Assembly (NCBI RefSeq): GCF_030717995.2
Contig: NZ_CP157743.1
Span: forward strand, 3,932,501 to 3,996,500
Origin: Methylomarinum sp. Ch1-1
GTDB taxonomy: Bacteria > Pseudomonadota > Gammaproteobacteria > Methylococcales > Methylomonadaceae
DNA: 64,000 nt
Direction: 5' to 3'
This document shows positions 9,415 to 18,902 of this stretch, piece by piece. The notes below the pieces were generated by a model. That model was not told where the DNA came from and did no database searches. It saw nothing but the letters and a program-made list of their open reading frames with translations. The position numbers and the translations under genes were made by a program. Every line of letters begins with the position of its first letter. The first letter of the stretch is position 1.

Positions 9415-10164
9415 CCTGAGTTCGGGGGAATTATTCAGCGTACTTTTAACAGCATCGTAGGGCGGCTTCGCGTAGGGCGGCTTCGCGTAGGGCGGCTTCG
9501 CGAAGCAAGCCGCCAAAAAACGCTACCGGAGACAAAATTGGCCGTTGTGCGTATCCAGGTGGATTGCCTGGCGGCGAATCCACCCTACGATGGGTCAATC
9601 CGACGTTTGCGATACCAACGTAGGGTGGATCAAGCGCAGCGGATCCACCAATGTAGGGCGGCTTCGCGAAGCAAGCCGCCAAAAAACGCCACCGGAGGCA
9701 AAATTGGCCGTTGTGCGTATCCAGGCGTATTGCCTGACGGCGAATCCATCCTACGATGGGCCAGCCGACGTTTGCGATACCAACGTAGGGTGGATCAAGC
9801 GCAGCGGATCCACCAATGTAGGGCGGCTTCGCGAAGCAAGCCGCCAAAAACCGCCACCAGAGCAAAATTGGCATTGTGCGTATCCAGGCGTATTGCCTGA
9901 CGGCGAATCCATCCTACGATGGGCCAGCCGACGTTTGCGATACCAACGTAGGGTGGATCAAGCGCAGCGGATCCACCAATTTAGGGCGGCTTCGCGAAGC
10001 AAGCCGCCAAAAAACGCTACCGGAGACAAAATTGGCCGTTGTGCGTATCCAGGTGGATTGCCTGGCGGCGAATCCACCCTACGATTGCGATGCCAATGTA
10101 AAGCCGATCGTCGTGAAGCGCATCGACACATGGTGCGCTTCCTATCGTCAGCACACCCTACCCA
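9415..10164. repeat. Hairpin array inserted between 27-bp direct repeats
   Basis: A 750-bp array of the three-hairpin unit. The unit (GTAGGGCGGCTTCGCGAAGC hairpin, CCAGGYGNATTGCCTGRCGG hairpin, GTAGGGTGGATC...GATCCACC hairpin) recurs with a period of about 163-166 bp, judged from GATGGG landmarks at 9589, 9755 and 9918. Near 9455-9500 a truncated GTAGGGCGGCTTCGC module is repeated three times at a 17-bp step. The array lies between the 3' ends of two convergent genes. Frames spanning it are low-information repeat translations. Confidence 0.9.
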
Positions 10165-10191
10165 CTGTTGTTTATGTGACGCCCTATTTAA
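10165..10191. repeat. 27-bp direct repeat, right copy
   Basis: Exact second copy of 9388-9414. Its last four bases contain the dctM stop codon (minus strand, 10188-10190). Without the array the two convergent stop codons would be only 8 bp apart. Confidence 0.95.
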
Positions 10192-11465
10192 AGAAACCAG
10201 GTGCTCAACCAGGGCACGTAGGTGATGATCAACACCGCCACTAGTAAAATCAGCATGAACGGGATCGTGGCCTGATACAGTTCGGTGATCGGCTTGTTGA
10301 AACGGTAACTGGCAATGAACAGATTCATGCCCACCGGCGGGGTAAAATAGCCGATTTGCATATTGGCCAGAAAGATCACGCCCAGATGAATCGGATGTAC
10401 GCCATAATTGAGGGCGATCGGCACGATCAACGGCACGACGATGACCAGTGCGGAAAAAATATCCAGTATCGCGCCCAAAATCAATAGAAAAATATTGAGC
10501 AGAATTAAAAAGGACATCTTGCTGTCGATATTTGCCTTAACCCATTCAAACAAATGCATCGGAATTTGCGCATCGACCAGGTAATTGGTGAAGGCTATCG
10601 ACACGCCCAGGATCATTAAAATCCCGCCAACCATCTGCATCGATGCTTTGATCACCTGGATCAGGTTTTGTAATTCTATTTCCTTATAGACGAAGATTTC
10701 CACCAGCATCACGTATAACGCCGTCACCGCCGCGACCTCCGATACCGTCAGAAAACCGCCAAAGATGCCGGCCACGATGAATACCGGCAGCGGCAACTCC
10801 CAGATCGCCTCCCTAATCGCGGCCCACGCCTCGGTCAGGGAAAAAACACTACGCTGCCACGATAAATGCCGGTTGGCCCAGGCGGTCCAAAGACCCAGCA
10901 GCAAAATCATCAGCAGCGCCGGCAACAAACCGGCCATGAACAATTCCGGCAAGGTGAACCTTTGACCCAGGCTCATCTGTTGAACGATCACTCCATAGAG
11001 GATCAACGGGATAGACGGCGGCAACAACAAGCCCAAACTGCCGCTGGTGGTCACCAGGCCGAGACTGAACTTTTCCTGATAGCCCTCGGCAATCAGCGCC
11101 GGCAGCAGCAACGCTCCCAGGGCCACGATGGTGATGCCGGAAGCCCCGGTAAAGGCGGTAAACACCGCGCAGGCCACCAACGAGACGATGGCCAAGCCGG
11201 ACGGCATCCAGCCGAAGAAAACCCGAGTCAGGCGCAAGATTCGCTCCGAAGTCTTGCCTTCCGAGAGAATATAGCCGGCGAAGGTGAACAACGGCAGAGC
11301 CACCAGTAACGGCGTTTCGGCGATGCGGTAGAGCTCTGCGGCAATAATGGCCAAATCAACCTCGGAGCTGACAAAGCCCAGCATCGTCGCCGCCAAGATC
11401 ACGACAAACAACGGTGCACCGATCATCACCATCAGCACAATGATTAAAATGGCAAAAACTGTCAT
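10188..11465 (-). CDS. dctM: TRAP transporter large permease DctM
   Basis: A 425-residue polytopic protein with the hydrophobic layout of the DctM subunit and the motifs GSLGLLLPPSIPLILYGV (about 143-160) and FTPPVGMNLFIASY (about 372-385), which form the sodium and substrate site region. It is the last gene of the TRAP operon and starts within the last codon of dctQ (4-bp overlap). TRAP systems import organic acids or sialic acid-type solutes by sodium symport; the substrate cannot be read from this subunit. Confidence 0.93.
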   Translation of the reverse strand: MTVFAILIIVLMVMIGAPLFVVILAATMLGFVSSEVDLAIIAAELYRIAETPLLVALPLFTFAGYILSEGKTSERILRLTRVFFGWMPSGLAIVSLVACAVFTAFTGASGITIVALGALLLPALIAEGYQEKFSLGLVTTSGSLGLLLPPSIPLILYGVIVQQMSLGQRFTLPELFMAGLLPALLMILLLGLWTAWANRHLSWQRSVFSLTEAWAAIREAIWELPLPVFIVAGIFGGFLTVSEVAAVTALYVMLVEIFVYKEIELQNLIQVIKASMQMVGGILMILGVSIAFTNYLVDAQIPMHLFEWVKANIDSKMSFLILLNIFLLILGAILDIFSALVIVVPLIVPIALNYGVHPIHLGVIFLANMQIGYFTPPVGMNLFIASYRFNKPITELYQATIPFMLILLVAVLIITYVPWLSTWFL

Positions 11466-11947
11466 TGACTTAGAGAATTAGGCAATACGATGGAGATGGT
11501 ATAGCGTAGCGAAATGATCAAAAAGGCGATCGGTATGATTGCCTCACACAGCCAATTCGGCACCGCGGCGAAGGCGATGCCGCCATATCGATATTCCTGA
11601 AGCACAAACTGCAGACTATGCCAGGTCATGACGTAGCACACCGCCGAAGTGAACAGCGCGCTTAGCCGCTGCGCGATAGGCCGAATGCCGGCAGGCAGTT
11701 TCTTGACGACCACATCGATACTGATATGTTGACCGTCGCGGCTGGCGATCATCGCGCCGATCAGCGCGATCCACAACACGGCGATGCGAACAAAGGATTC
11801 CGCCCAGATGATGCCGCTGGCAAAGAAATTACGCATCACGATCTGAGTCACGGCCACCAGCATCAAGGAGATGAACAACGCGACTAAAATAAAGGTCTCG
11901 CCGTTCAATAACCAACGCCGTATGTTACGCAATGCCGTCAAGCTCAT
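11462..11947 (-). CDS. dctQ: TRAP transporter small permease DctQ
   Basis: A 161-residue four-helix membrane protein with the DctQ signature around FVRIAVLWIALIGAMIASRD (about 47-66), the conserved Trp and Gly/Ala helix. It partners DctM in the membrane complex. Coupling is tight: its start overlaps dctP by 4 bp and its stop overlaps dctM by 4 bp. Confidence 0.9.
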   Translation of the reverse strand: MSLTALRNIRRWLLNGETFILVALFISLMLVAVTQIVMRNFFASGIIWAESFVRIAVLWIALIGAMIASRDGQHISIDVVVKKLPAGIRPIAQRLSALFTSAVCYVMTWHSLQFVLQEYRYGGIAFAAVPNWLCEAIIPIAFLIISLRYTISIVLPNSLSQ

Positions 11948-12945
11948 TGCTGCCGTCTGAACTCGGCCAAATAAGCATTCAACTCCCTGATTTTATCGGC
12001 CGACATGTTGCCCTCCTGCTCAATCTTGCGGTTGGCGCTGACGATCGTGCGTCTCAGCTCATCGGCCGCGGCCGGCGTCGGCTTCAGAAACTGAATGCCC
12101 TGTTCCTTCAGCACCTCGGCCGCTTGCAGGTTATCCTCTCGGGTGTGCTTATCGATTTCCTCAATCACCCGCCCCATCACCGAGCGCACGATCTGACGGT
12201 CCGCTGCGGAAATTCTTGCAAATGCGCCCTTATCCAGCACCAATGCGCCGAACGCATATAACAGCGGTATATCGGTGACATATTTGACTTTGGTATGCCA
12301 CTGCAAGGCCAGTGCGCCGACCGGCGAGCCGGCAACCACATCGATCATACCGGTTTGCAAACCCATCAGCACATCGCGCAACGGTAACGGAATCGGCGAG
12401 ATGGAAAAGGCCTTCATCGCCTCCAAGACCACGCGATTATCATCCGGCACCCAGACCTTGTAATTGCGCATTTGCTCGAGGGTCTGCACCGGCGCCGTGG
12501 ACATCACATAAGCCATGCCGACTTCGGCGAACCCCAGCGGCACGACGCCATGTTCCTCCAAACCTTGCATCAGCTTGGCATCCATTTTCCGTCTGACATA
12601 ATCCACTTCCTGGAGGTTATGAAACTTCAACACCAGATTGTAAAGCTGAATATCGGGATAAATGTTGCTCAGTACCGCATTTGTCACCGCCGCGCCATGC
12701 AATTGGCGCAAGCGCATTTTGCGCAACACTCCGACGTCATCGCCCATCACACCGCCGGGATAAAATTTAAATTTAACCCGGCCGTCGGTCTTACGATTAA
12801 TTTCTTCGGCGCCGGCGCGCAATTGCCTGACCCAATAAGAGCCATCCGGCGATAAGGTGGCGATTTTAAACGTATAGGCCTGCGCGGTATTAGCGGCGAA
12901 GGTCAACAACAGCCACAGCATGGCCTGGTAAACTTGAATTTTCAT
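11944..12945 (-). CDS. dctP: TRAP transporter solute-binding protein DctP
   Basis: A 333-residue periplasmic protein with a signal peptide ending near AQA (residues 21-23) and the DctP opening FKIATLSPDGSYWV. Typical family features follow: FYPGGVMGDD, and a central MKAFSISPIPLPLRDVLMGLQTGMIDVV region around the substrate-binding Arg. It belongs to the group found with a TatT component. It starts 15 bp after tatT ends. Confidence 0.9.
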   Translation of the reverse strand: MKIQVYQAMLWLLLTFAANTAQAYTFKIATLSPDGSYWVRQLRAGAEEINRKTDGRVKFKFYPGGVMGDDVGVLRKMRLRQLHGAAVTNAVLSNIYPDIQLYNLVLKFHNLQEVDYVRRKMDAKLMQGLEEHGVVPLGFAEVGMAYVMSTAPVQTLEQMRNYKVWVPDDNRVVLEAMKAFSISPIPLPLRDVLMGLQTGMIDVVAGSPVGALALQWHTKVKYVTDIPLLYAFGALVLDKGAFARISAADRQIVRSVMGRVIEEIDKHTREDNLQAAEVLKEQGIQFLKPTPAAADELRRTIVSANRKIEQEGNMSADKIRELNAYLAEFRRQQ

Positions 12946-12960
12946 ATCCTAGCTCGCTCA

Positions 12961-13809
12961 TTAAAAGTAGTCATCGGCGCTTTGTAATAATTCAGCCGCT
13001 CGCTGCTGCGCCAGCGTGTTGATCAATGTTAACCCATTCTGCTGAGGATTGGCGGCTATGACCGCTTCTAACAAACGGTCATGCAGTTCGCGATCAAACA
13101 CCATGCGGGCATAGTACCGGGCATAGAGCACCGGCGCCATCAAGTTTTTTTCGGCGGACAAGCTTATGGCCTTCTCAAAATAGTGTCGAGCCAAATCGGG
13201 CTTGCCGCCTAAAGCAGGCGGTAAAATGCTCTCCAGCATGCCCAAATACAGATAAATCTCGCCATCGCGATAGTCTTCATCCATTTCGCAGACATGACGC
13301 ATCAGTCGTTTAACCTGGGCCAATTGGGCCACAGCGCGCCAATCGCCGGCATGGGCGCGTATCCAGCCGGCCCAGGCCGTGCCGAGCGCATAAAGGCTTT
13401 CCAGGTCCTCCTTTTCGGTGTCTTCGATCACGGTAGAAAATTCGGCGAAAGTCAGCGTCTGCACATCGCAGAGCGCTTGCTTATGCAGACAGGCGGCTCG
13501 GACGGCAAAACTCAGCGCCTTCTCAGTCAGGCGCCGATTCCTAGATGGTTCATCGTCGGCCATTAACGCCGTATAGGAGGCATAGAGTCTGGCGGTGGAT
13601 AGCAACAGCGCTTCGTCTTCAGGTTCACTGAGCAGCAAGGCCTCCTGCATCAGTAAATAGGCTGGAATTGCCTGCGCCACCATCTCCGGATCATTGGAGT
13701 TCAACATCGCCTGCTGCAAATGACTGCCGAAATCCTTTGCCGCGGACGTAATAAAAAAGCTACAGCCGTTGCAGGCTAAGACTAGCGTGACCAGCAACAG
13801 CGCTTTCAT
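12961..13809 (-). CDS. tatT: TRAP-associated lipoprotein TatT
   Basis: About 282 residues from ATG 13809. The longer in-frame extension to 13887 is basic, has no signal peptide and overlaps the upstream gene, so it is rejected. The N-terminus MKALLLVTLVLACNGC carries a lipobox-like LAC or NGC site, predicting an anchored periplasmic lipoprotein. The rest is alpha-helical and resembles TatT (Treponema Tp0956-type), which trimerises and docks on the DctP-type binding protein. Position directly before dctP supports the call. It may shuttle hydrophobic ligands; that is an inference from the family. Confidence 0.8.
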   Translation of the reverse strand: MKALLLVTLVLACNGCSFFITSAAKDFGSHLQQAMLNSNDPEMVAQAIPAYLLMQEALLLSEPEDEALLLSTARLYASYTALMADDEPSRNRRLTEKALSFAVRAACLHKQALCDVQTLTFAEFSTVIEDTEKEDLESLYALGTAWAGWIRAHAGDWRAVAQLAQVKRLMRHVCEMDEDYRDGEIYLYLGMLESILPPALGGKPDLARHYFEKAISLSAEKNLMAPVLYARYYARMVFDRELHDRLLEAVIAANPQQNGLTLINTLAQQRAAELLQSADDYF

Positions 13810-13820
13810 CGATCGATTTC

Positions 13821-15340
13821 TCACGAGTCTCGCTCCTGACTTTGCTCCGCCATGCCGGCGTCGAGCATTTCTTCCATACGCTCGCAATAGGCCTTCAAGA
13901 CCTTGATGCGCGCATAATATTTATCATTACCCTCGACCATTAGCCATGGGGCCTGATGGGTGCTGGTCCTGGCTATCATTTCGTTAACCGCTCGCTGGTA
14001 GTCATCCCATTTTTCCCGATTACGATAATCCTCTTCGGTTATTTTATGCTTTTTATAGCTGATTTGCTCACGCTCCTTAAATCGTTTTAGCTGTTCTTCC
14101 TGGTCGATATGCAGCCAGAATTTCAACAGCACGATGCCATGCTCAACCAAGGCTTCTTCAAAATTAACGATTTCCGCATAAGCCCGCTGCCACTCGCGCC
14201 GACCGGCAAAGCCTTCCACCCGCTCCACCAGAACCCGACCGTACCAGCTGCGATCATAAATCGTCACTTGCCCGGCGCGCGGAATATGACGCCAAAAACG
14301 CCAGAGATAATGATGCGCGCGTTCCTCGTCGGTCGGTGCGGCAACCGGTATGACCTGATAATTTCTAGCATCCATAGCATGGGTCAAACGCCTGATTGCG
14401 CCGCCCTTGCCGGCGGCATCCCAGCCCTCAAACACCAATATACTGGATCGTTTCAATTGATGGGCCTGACGCACCAGCTTGTTGATCCGCCCCTGATACT
14501 TCGCCAACTGTTGTCTATAGGTTTTTTTATCCAGTTTTAAGGTTAAATCCAGCGAATCGAGCAAATTTTGCTGACTGACATGATTAACCCTTGGCCAGTC
14601 AGCCTCATTGTTCAGTTGTTTTAAAACCTGGCGCTGGGCAATATGCTGCTCGATACGATTCAGGACATGCTGTCCGACGGTCAGACTGCTATAACGGATA
14701 TCGGAGCCTTCCACGATCAGCCAAGGCGCCGAGGCTGTGCTGGTTTCTGTCAAGACTCGTTCGGCGACCGCGACAAATTGGTCATAGAGGGCTAGATGTT
14801 TTATATCTTTTTCGGTCACCCGCCATCTCGTTTCCGGTTTTTTTTGCAAGGCTTTCAGGCGTTTTTTCTGGGCGTCCTTTTTTAAATGCAGCCAGCATTT
14901 GATGATTAACGCCCCATCATCGCTCAACAACTGCTCTAACTGCCTGATATGCATTAATTGCACCTGCAGCTGATCATCTCCAGTTTCACCGTAGACTCGT
15001 TGGGCCAGGGGTTCGCTATACCAGGAGCCGACGTAAATACCGATGCTCCCCTTCCCCGGCAAGGTGCGCCAGAAACGCCAGAATTTGGGCCTCTCCCTCT
15101 CTTCATCGGAAGGCTCGGCAAAGGCGATGGTGCGCATATAGCGCGGGTCCATCCATTCATTTAAGAGGTTGATCACCTCCCCTTACCGCCACCGTCGACG
15201 CCTGAAATTAAGATAATGACCGGAAAATCACAGTCCTGCAGTTTTTGTTGAGCTAGCAACAATTGCGTCCGCAATAACGAAACTTTTTCCCGGTAAATCG
15301 ACTTTTTAACGGTATGTCCTAACTCAGCAATTTCAAACAC
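13821..15340 (-). pseudogene. Polyphosphate:AMP phosphotransferase (two-domain PPK2), frameshifted
   Basis: The gene should encode about 506 residues: a GTG start at 15340 sits behind a strong AAGGAGG (about 15345-15351) and gives FEIAELGHTVKK..., the usual PAP opening. Reading proceeds to GVDGGGKG in the first Walker A, then meets TGA because a C-run on the + strand (15179-15182) has four bases where five would keep the frame. The downstream frame resumes at once with VINLLNEWMDPRYMRT and runs to 13821. The second PPK2 domain is intact (FEGWDAAGKGGAIRRL, YDRSWYGRVLVERVEGF). The family phosphorylates AMP to ADP with polyphosphate. It heads a tight unit with tatT-dctPQM. A sequencing error, a true mutation or frameshifting are all possible. 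Confidence 0.85.
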
Positions 15341-15559
15341 CTAGCCTCCTTAATGCCGTTTTTTTTCCGCCTTTAAAGCATAGCAAAAATAAAATCCTCA
15401 TTATTGTTAATTTTAGTTTTGACAGAAAACCTTTTGTCGTGATACAAATATCGACGTCGATTTAATAACAAAACAAAGACATTCGACAAGCAACTCGAGT
15501 TGCCCCCTTATCAAGTAGTAAGGGTTATTATTACAATAAATACCAAGAGGATTATGAAA

Positions 15560-15748
15560 ATGGCTGAAGAAAAACAAAGCAATACTTACACCATCGTTGT
15601 TGCTGTATCTGCAGTAATTATGATCGCATTCGTAATGATGCTGAAAGGCAGAGAAACAGAGCATTTGAAAATGTCTGCTCAAACAACGCCAGAAGCTGAA
15701 GCTCAAGTTCTGGGAAAAGCTAGAGACTTCAACAACGTTATGGAATAA
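15560..15748 (+). CDS. Small single-span membrane protein, unknown
   Basis: A 62-residue protein from ATG 15560, 9 bp behind an AAGAGG ribosome site (15545-15550); an ATG two codons earlier (15554) would be too close. It has a short acidic N-terminus (MAEEKQSN), one strong membrane helix (about residues 10-29, VVAVSAVIMIAFVMML) and a 33-residue polar tail. No family is recognised. A very strong intrinsic terminator follows at 15754-15786. Flanks on both sides are non-coding, so it is an isolated monocistronic gene. Codon use and the terminator suggest it is real and well expressed. Confidence 0.65.
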   Translation: MAEEKQSNTYTIVVAVSAVIMIAFVMMLKGRETEHLKMSAQTTPEAEAQVLGKARDFNNVME

Positions 15749-15753
15749 TGAAT

Positions 15754-15786
15754 AAAAGTCCCTTGTTTCTAAAACAAGGGACTTTT
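15754..15786 (+). terminator. Strong intrinsic terminator
   Basis: A 15-bp inverted repeat (AAAAGTCCCTTGTTT / AAACAAGGGACTTTT) with a 3-base loop and a T-rich end, 5 bp after the small membrane protein stop. It is symmetrical and could end transcription on either strand. Confidence 0.92.
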
Positions 15787-16194
15787 CTCCTCCCCCCAAT
15801 GTTTCCAGCCAGATTAGCCATTCATAGACTTGGCAAATTTAGCCACCGTTAATCCCCGCTACCCGGCCATTTAGTTTTTCCCCAGCTAGTTATAGTTCGT
15901 TTCCTCTCGGTTTTTATCCCTTGCCTATGTTTAAACTTCGACTGTTATTAGGAAGGTCGTGTTTCAGGCGTAAAATTACCTTCCTGCAATTGACCGTCTT
16001 AAACGGCTAACGTAGGTGCTATACTTTCCCGCCGACACTTTTTACAACCCGAGTTCGGGGTCAAAATTTGTCCAACGGTATGAAATAGATGAGTATCAGA
16101 CATTGAACCGAATCCTTTATAGCAAGTCTGAGCTTAAAACTATTCGACACTGGTACTGATATCAAATCAGTCTTTTTACTCATAAGGAGAAGTT
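15787..16194. other. Non-coding leader region before the RiPP precursor
   Basis: No gene was found in these 408 bp. An AACCCGAGTTCGGGGTC motif at about 16047-16063 resembles small motifs at 9411, 20511 and 30044. A good ribosome site (AAGGAG, 16182-16188) precedes the ATG at 16195. No promoter was assigned with confidence. Confidence 0.5.
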
Positions 16195-16557
16195 ATGAAA
16201 AAATCCAAAAACACCCCTTTTGCCATTGCATTAGGAACCTCTTTAGTTTCAGGACTGTCCGCAAATGTGGCCCAAGCCGACGCGTCGATCGATGCGAACA
16301 GCAATCCATTTGCCCTGACTGAACTGTCATCCGGTTACATGCAGACCGCCCAATCCGATCAAGAACAAAGCGGTTCGATGAAGATGAAAGACGGCTCTTG
16401 CGGCGAAGGCAAATGCGGCGGCGCGATGATGCAAGGAAATCAGGAAAAAGCAGCCGAAGGCAAATGCGCCGGCAATAAACCGATGCCTTCCGACAAAACG
16501 AAAGACATGGAAGGCAAATGCGGCGAAGGCAAATGCGGCGGTTCAATGAAAAAATAA
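16195..16557 (+). CDS. EGKC-motif RiPP metallophore precursor (HvfA/bufferin type)
   Basis: A 120-residue precursor with a Sec signal peptide (MKKSKNTPFAIALG..., cleavage near AQA-DA at about 27-29), a linker to about residue 62, and a Gly/Lys/Met-rich C-terminus. The C-terminal half has four EGKC motifs (GEGKCGGAM, AEGKCAGNK, MEGKCGE, GEGKCGGSM) and ends in KK. Tandem EGKC motifs behind a signal peptide define HvfA/bufferin precursors, whose cysteines are converted to copper-binding heterocycles by DUF692 (MNIO) enzymes with a DUF2063 partner. No DUF692 or DUF2063 gene lies in the window, so this is an orphan precursor. ATG follows AAGGAG by 6 bp. Copper storage or buffering is a family-based inference. 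Confidence 0.8.
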   Translation: MKKSKNTPFAIALGTSLVSGLSANVAQADASIDANSNPFALTELSSGYMQTAQSDQEQSGSMKMKDGSCGEGKCGGAMMQGNQEKAAEGKCAGNKPMPSDKTKDMEGKCGEGKCGGSMKK

Positions 16558-16639
16558 TTAACTGCCGACCAGGATCGGCCCACAAGGGCCGATACTCTCC
16601 ACACGACTCTGTAGTAAACGTCGCACACCCAACATCCCT

Positions 16640-17110
16640 CCTATACTCTGCCGGCCAATCCGCCTGGATACGCACAACGGCCAATTTTGCCCCCGGAGGC
16701 GGGGTTTGGTGGCTTGCTTCGCGAAGCCACCCTACGAATCCGCCCATGTTGGCTACGTTGGCATCGCAACCGTCGATCGGAACCGCCGTGGATTCGCCGC
16801 CAGGCAATCCGCCTGGATACGCACAATGCCAATTTTGCTCCGGAGGCGGGGTTTGGTGGCTTGCTTCGCGAAGCCACCCTACGAATCCGTCCACGTTGGC
16901 TACGTTGGCGTCGCAACCGTCGGGAACCCGCCGTGGATTCGCCGCCAGGCAATCCACCTGGATACGCACAACGGCCAATTTTGCCTCGGAGGCGGGGTTT
17001 GGTGGCTTGCTTCGCGAAGCCACCCTACGAATCCGTCCACGTTGGCTACGTTGGCGTCGCAACCGTCGGGGACCCGCCGTGGATTCGCCGCCAGGCAATC
17101 CGCCTGGATG
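16640..17110. repeat. Hairpin array, inverted orientation, T-A stem variant
   Basis: Three to four copies of the hairpin unit in reverse orientation with a period of about 150 bp (CCTGGATACGCACAA landmarks near 16663, 16814 and 16958). Here the major hairpin reads GGTGGCTTGCTTCGCGAAGCCACC, not GGCGGCTT...AAGCCGCC as elsewhere, so both stem strands have changed together. It separates the RiPP precursor gene from hemF; long frames across it are artefacts of the repeat. Confidence 0.9.
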
Positions 17111-17193
17111 CTTGGATTAATTTGACTAAGGCCCCGAGCTTTCCGGTAGAATCTCACTTTTGCTAAGATCTCTCAGCAATTAAAGTTAGCTGA

Positions 17194-18195
<1,002 letters not shown>

Positions 18196-18271
18196 ACGCG
18201 AGAGCCTTGGAAAATCGACAACTTTGCAACCATTCAAACGTGAAACCGGAGTTGATAACTGCCAGGAATTT

Positions 18272-18338
18272 ACCCAGCACCTAAATTCCATAGGCTAATG
18301 GCTGCGATAAATCATCTTCGTTAATTTAGGTGCTGGGT
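18272..18338. mobile_element. 67-bp inverted-repeat element, copy 1
   Basis: Starts ACCCAGCACCTAAATT and ends AATTTAGGTGCTGGGT, a perfect 16-bp terminal inverted repeat around a 35-bp centre. A second 67-bp copy with a diverged centre is inserted in another element at 55494-55560. It lies 77 bp after the hemF stop and could also act as a terminator-like hairpin. Confidence 0.8.
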
Positions 18339-18375
18339 TAATACATCCTTGGCAGCTAATGGCATCCTGCCTCAC

Positions 18376-18504
18376 GCGGCACTTGCATGTCCCTGTGCGG
18401 CGGCCGCTAGCGATGTCCTATCTCGCGCGGCACTTGCACTTCCTTGTGCGGCGGCCGCTAGCGATGTCCTATCTCGCGCGGCACTTGCACTTCCTTGTGC
18501 GGCG
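18376..18504. repeat. 51-bp tandem repeat
   Basis: The motif GCGGCACTTGC recurs at 18376, 18427 and 18478, an exact 51-bp step, about 2.6 copies. Copies 2 and 3 are nearly identical (CTTCCTTGTGCGGCG), copy 1 differs slightly. It contains NotI/NheI-like palindromes (GCGGCCGCTAGC). No coding support. Confidence 0.85.
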
Positions 18505-18671
18505 TAAGCTCTGACCGCAACGTCTGACTGCCAGGGAGGGTGGGAATGCCACACCGGTCGGGAACCGGTGAGGTAGACCGTCAGGGACGATGGAAATGCA
18601 GGTTTTGCCGGTAGAAAATTGCTCCTGCATTTTCTACATTTCCGCCTTCCTTGGCGGTCAGAGCAAAAATC

Positions 18672-18741
18672 TGCCTGTTGCAGACAGCCCGATAAATCAA
18701 TAATCGACTCCCTCTTATAAAAATACGCTGAATAATTTCAA
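18672..18741. repeat. Dispersed repeat shared with 45200-45267
   Basis: Contains CCTGTTGCAGACAGCCC, GATAAATCAATAA and AAAAATACGCTGAATAATT in the same order and spacing as 45200-45267. A GTAGGGTGGATAAGC-type hairpin on the minus strand follows at about 18764-18788. Confidence 0.75.
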
Positions 18742-18902
18742 ACATTTTTAGCCGACCCGGTGGATGCGCTCCGCTTATCCACCCTACGAATGGGGGTGAG
18801 TAGTTCCCATTTTTATACTGAATAGTTACGATTTTATTTGCTTAGGTACTGGATGCTTATGTTATATTAGGGTTCATTAATAAAGCATTCCAGGGAGACG
18901 TC

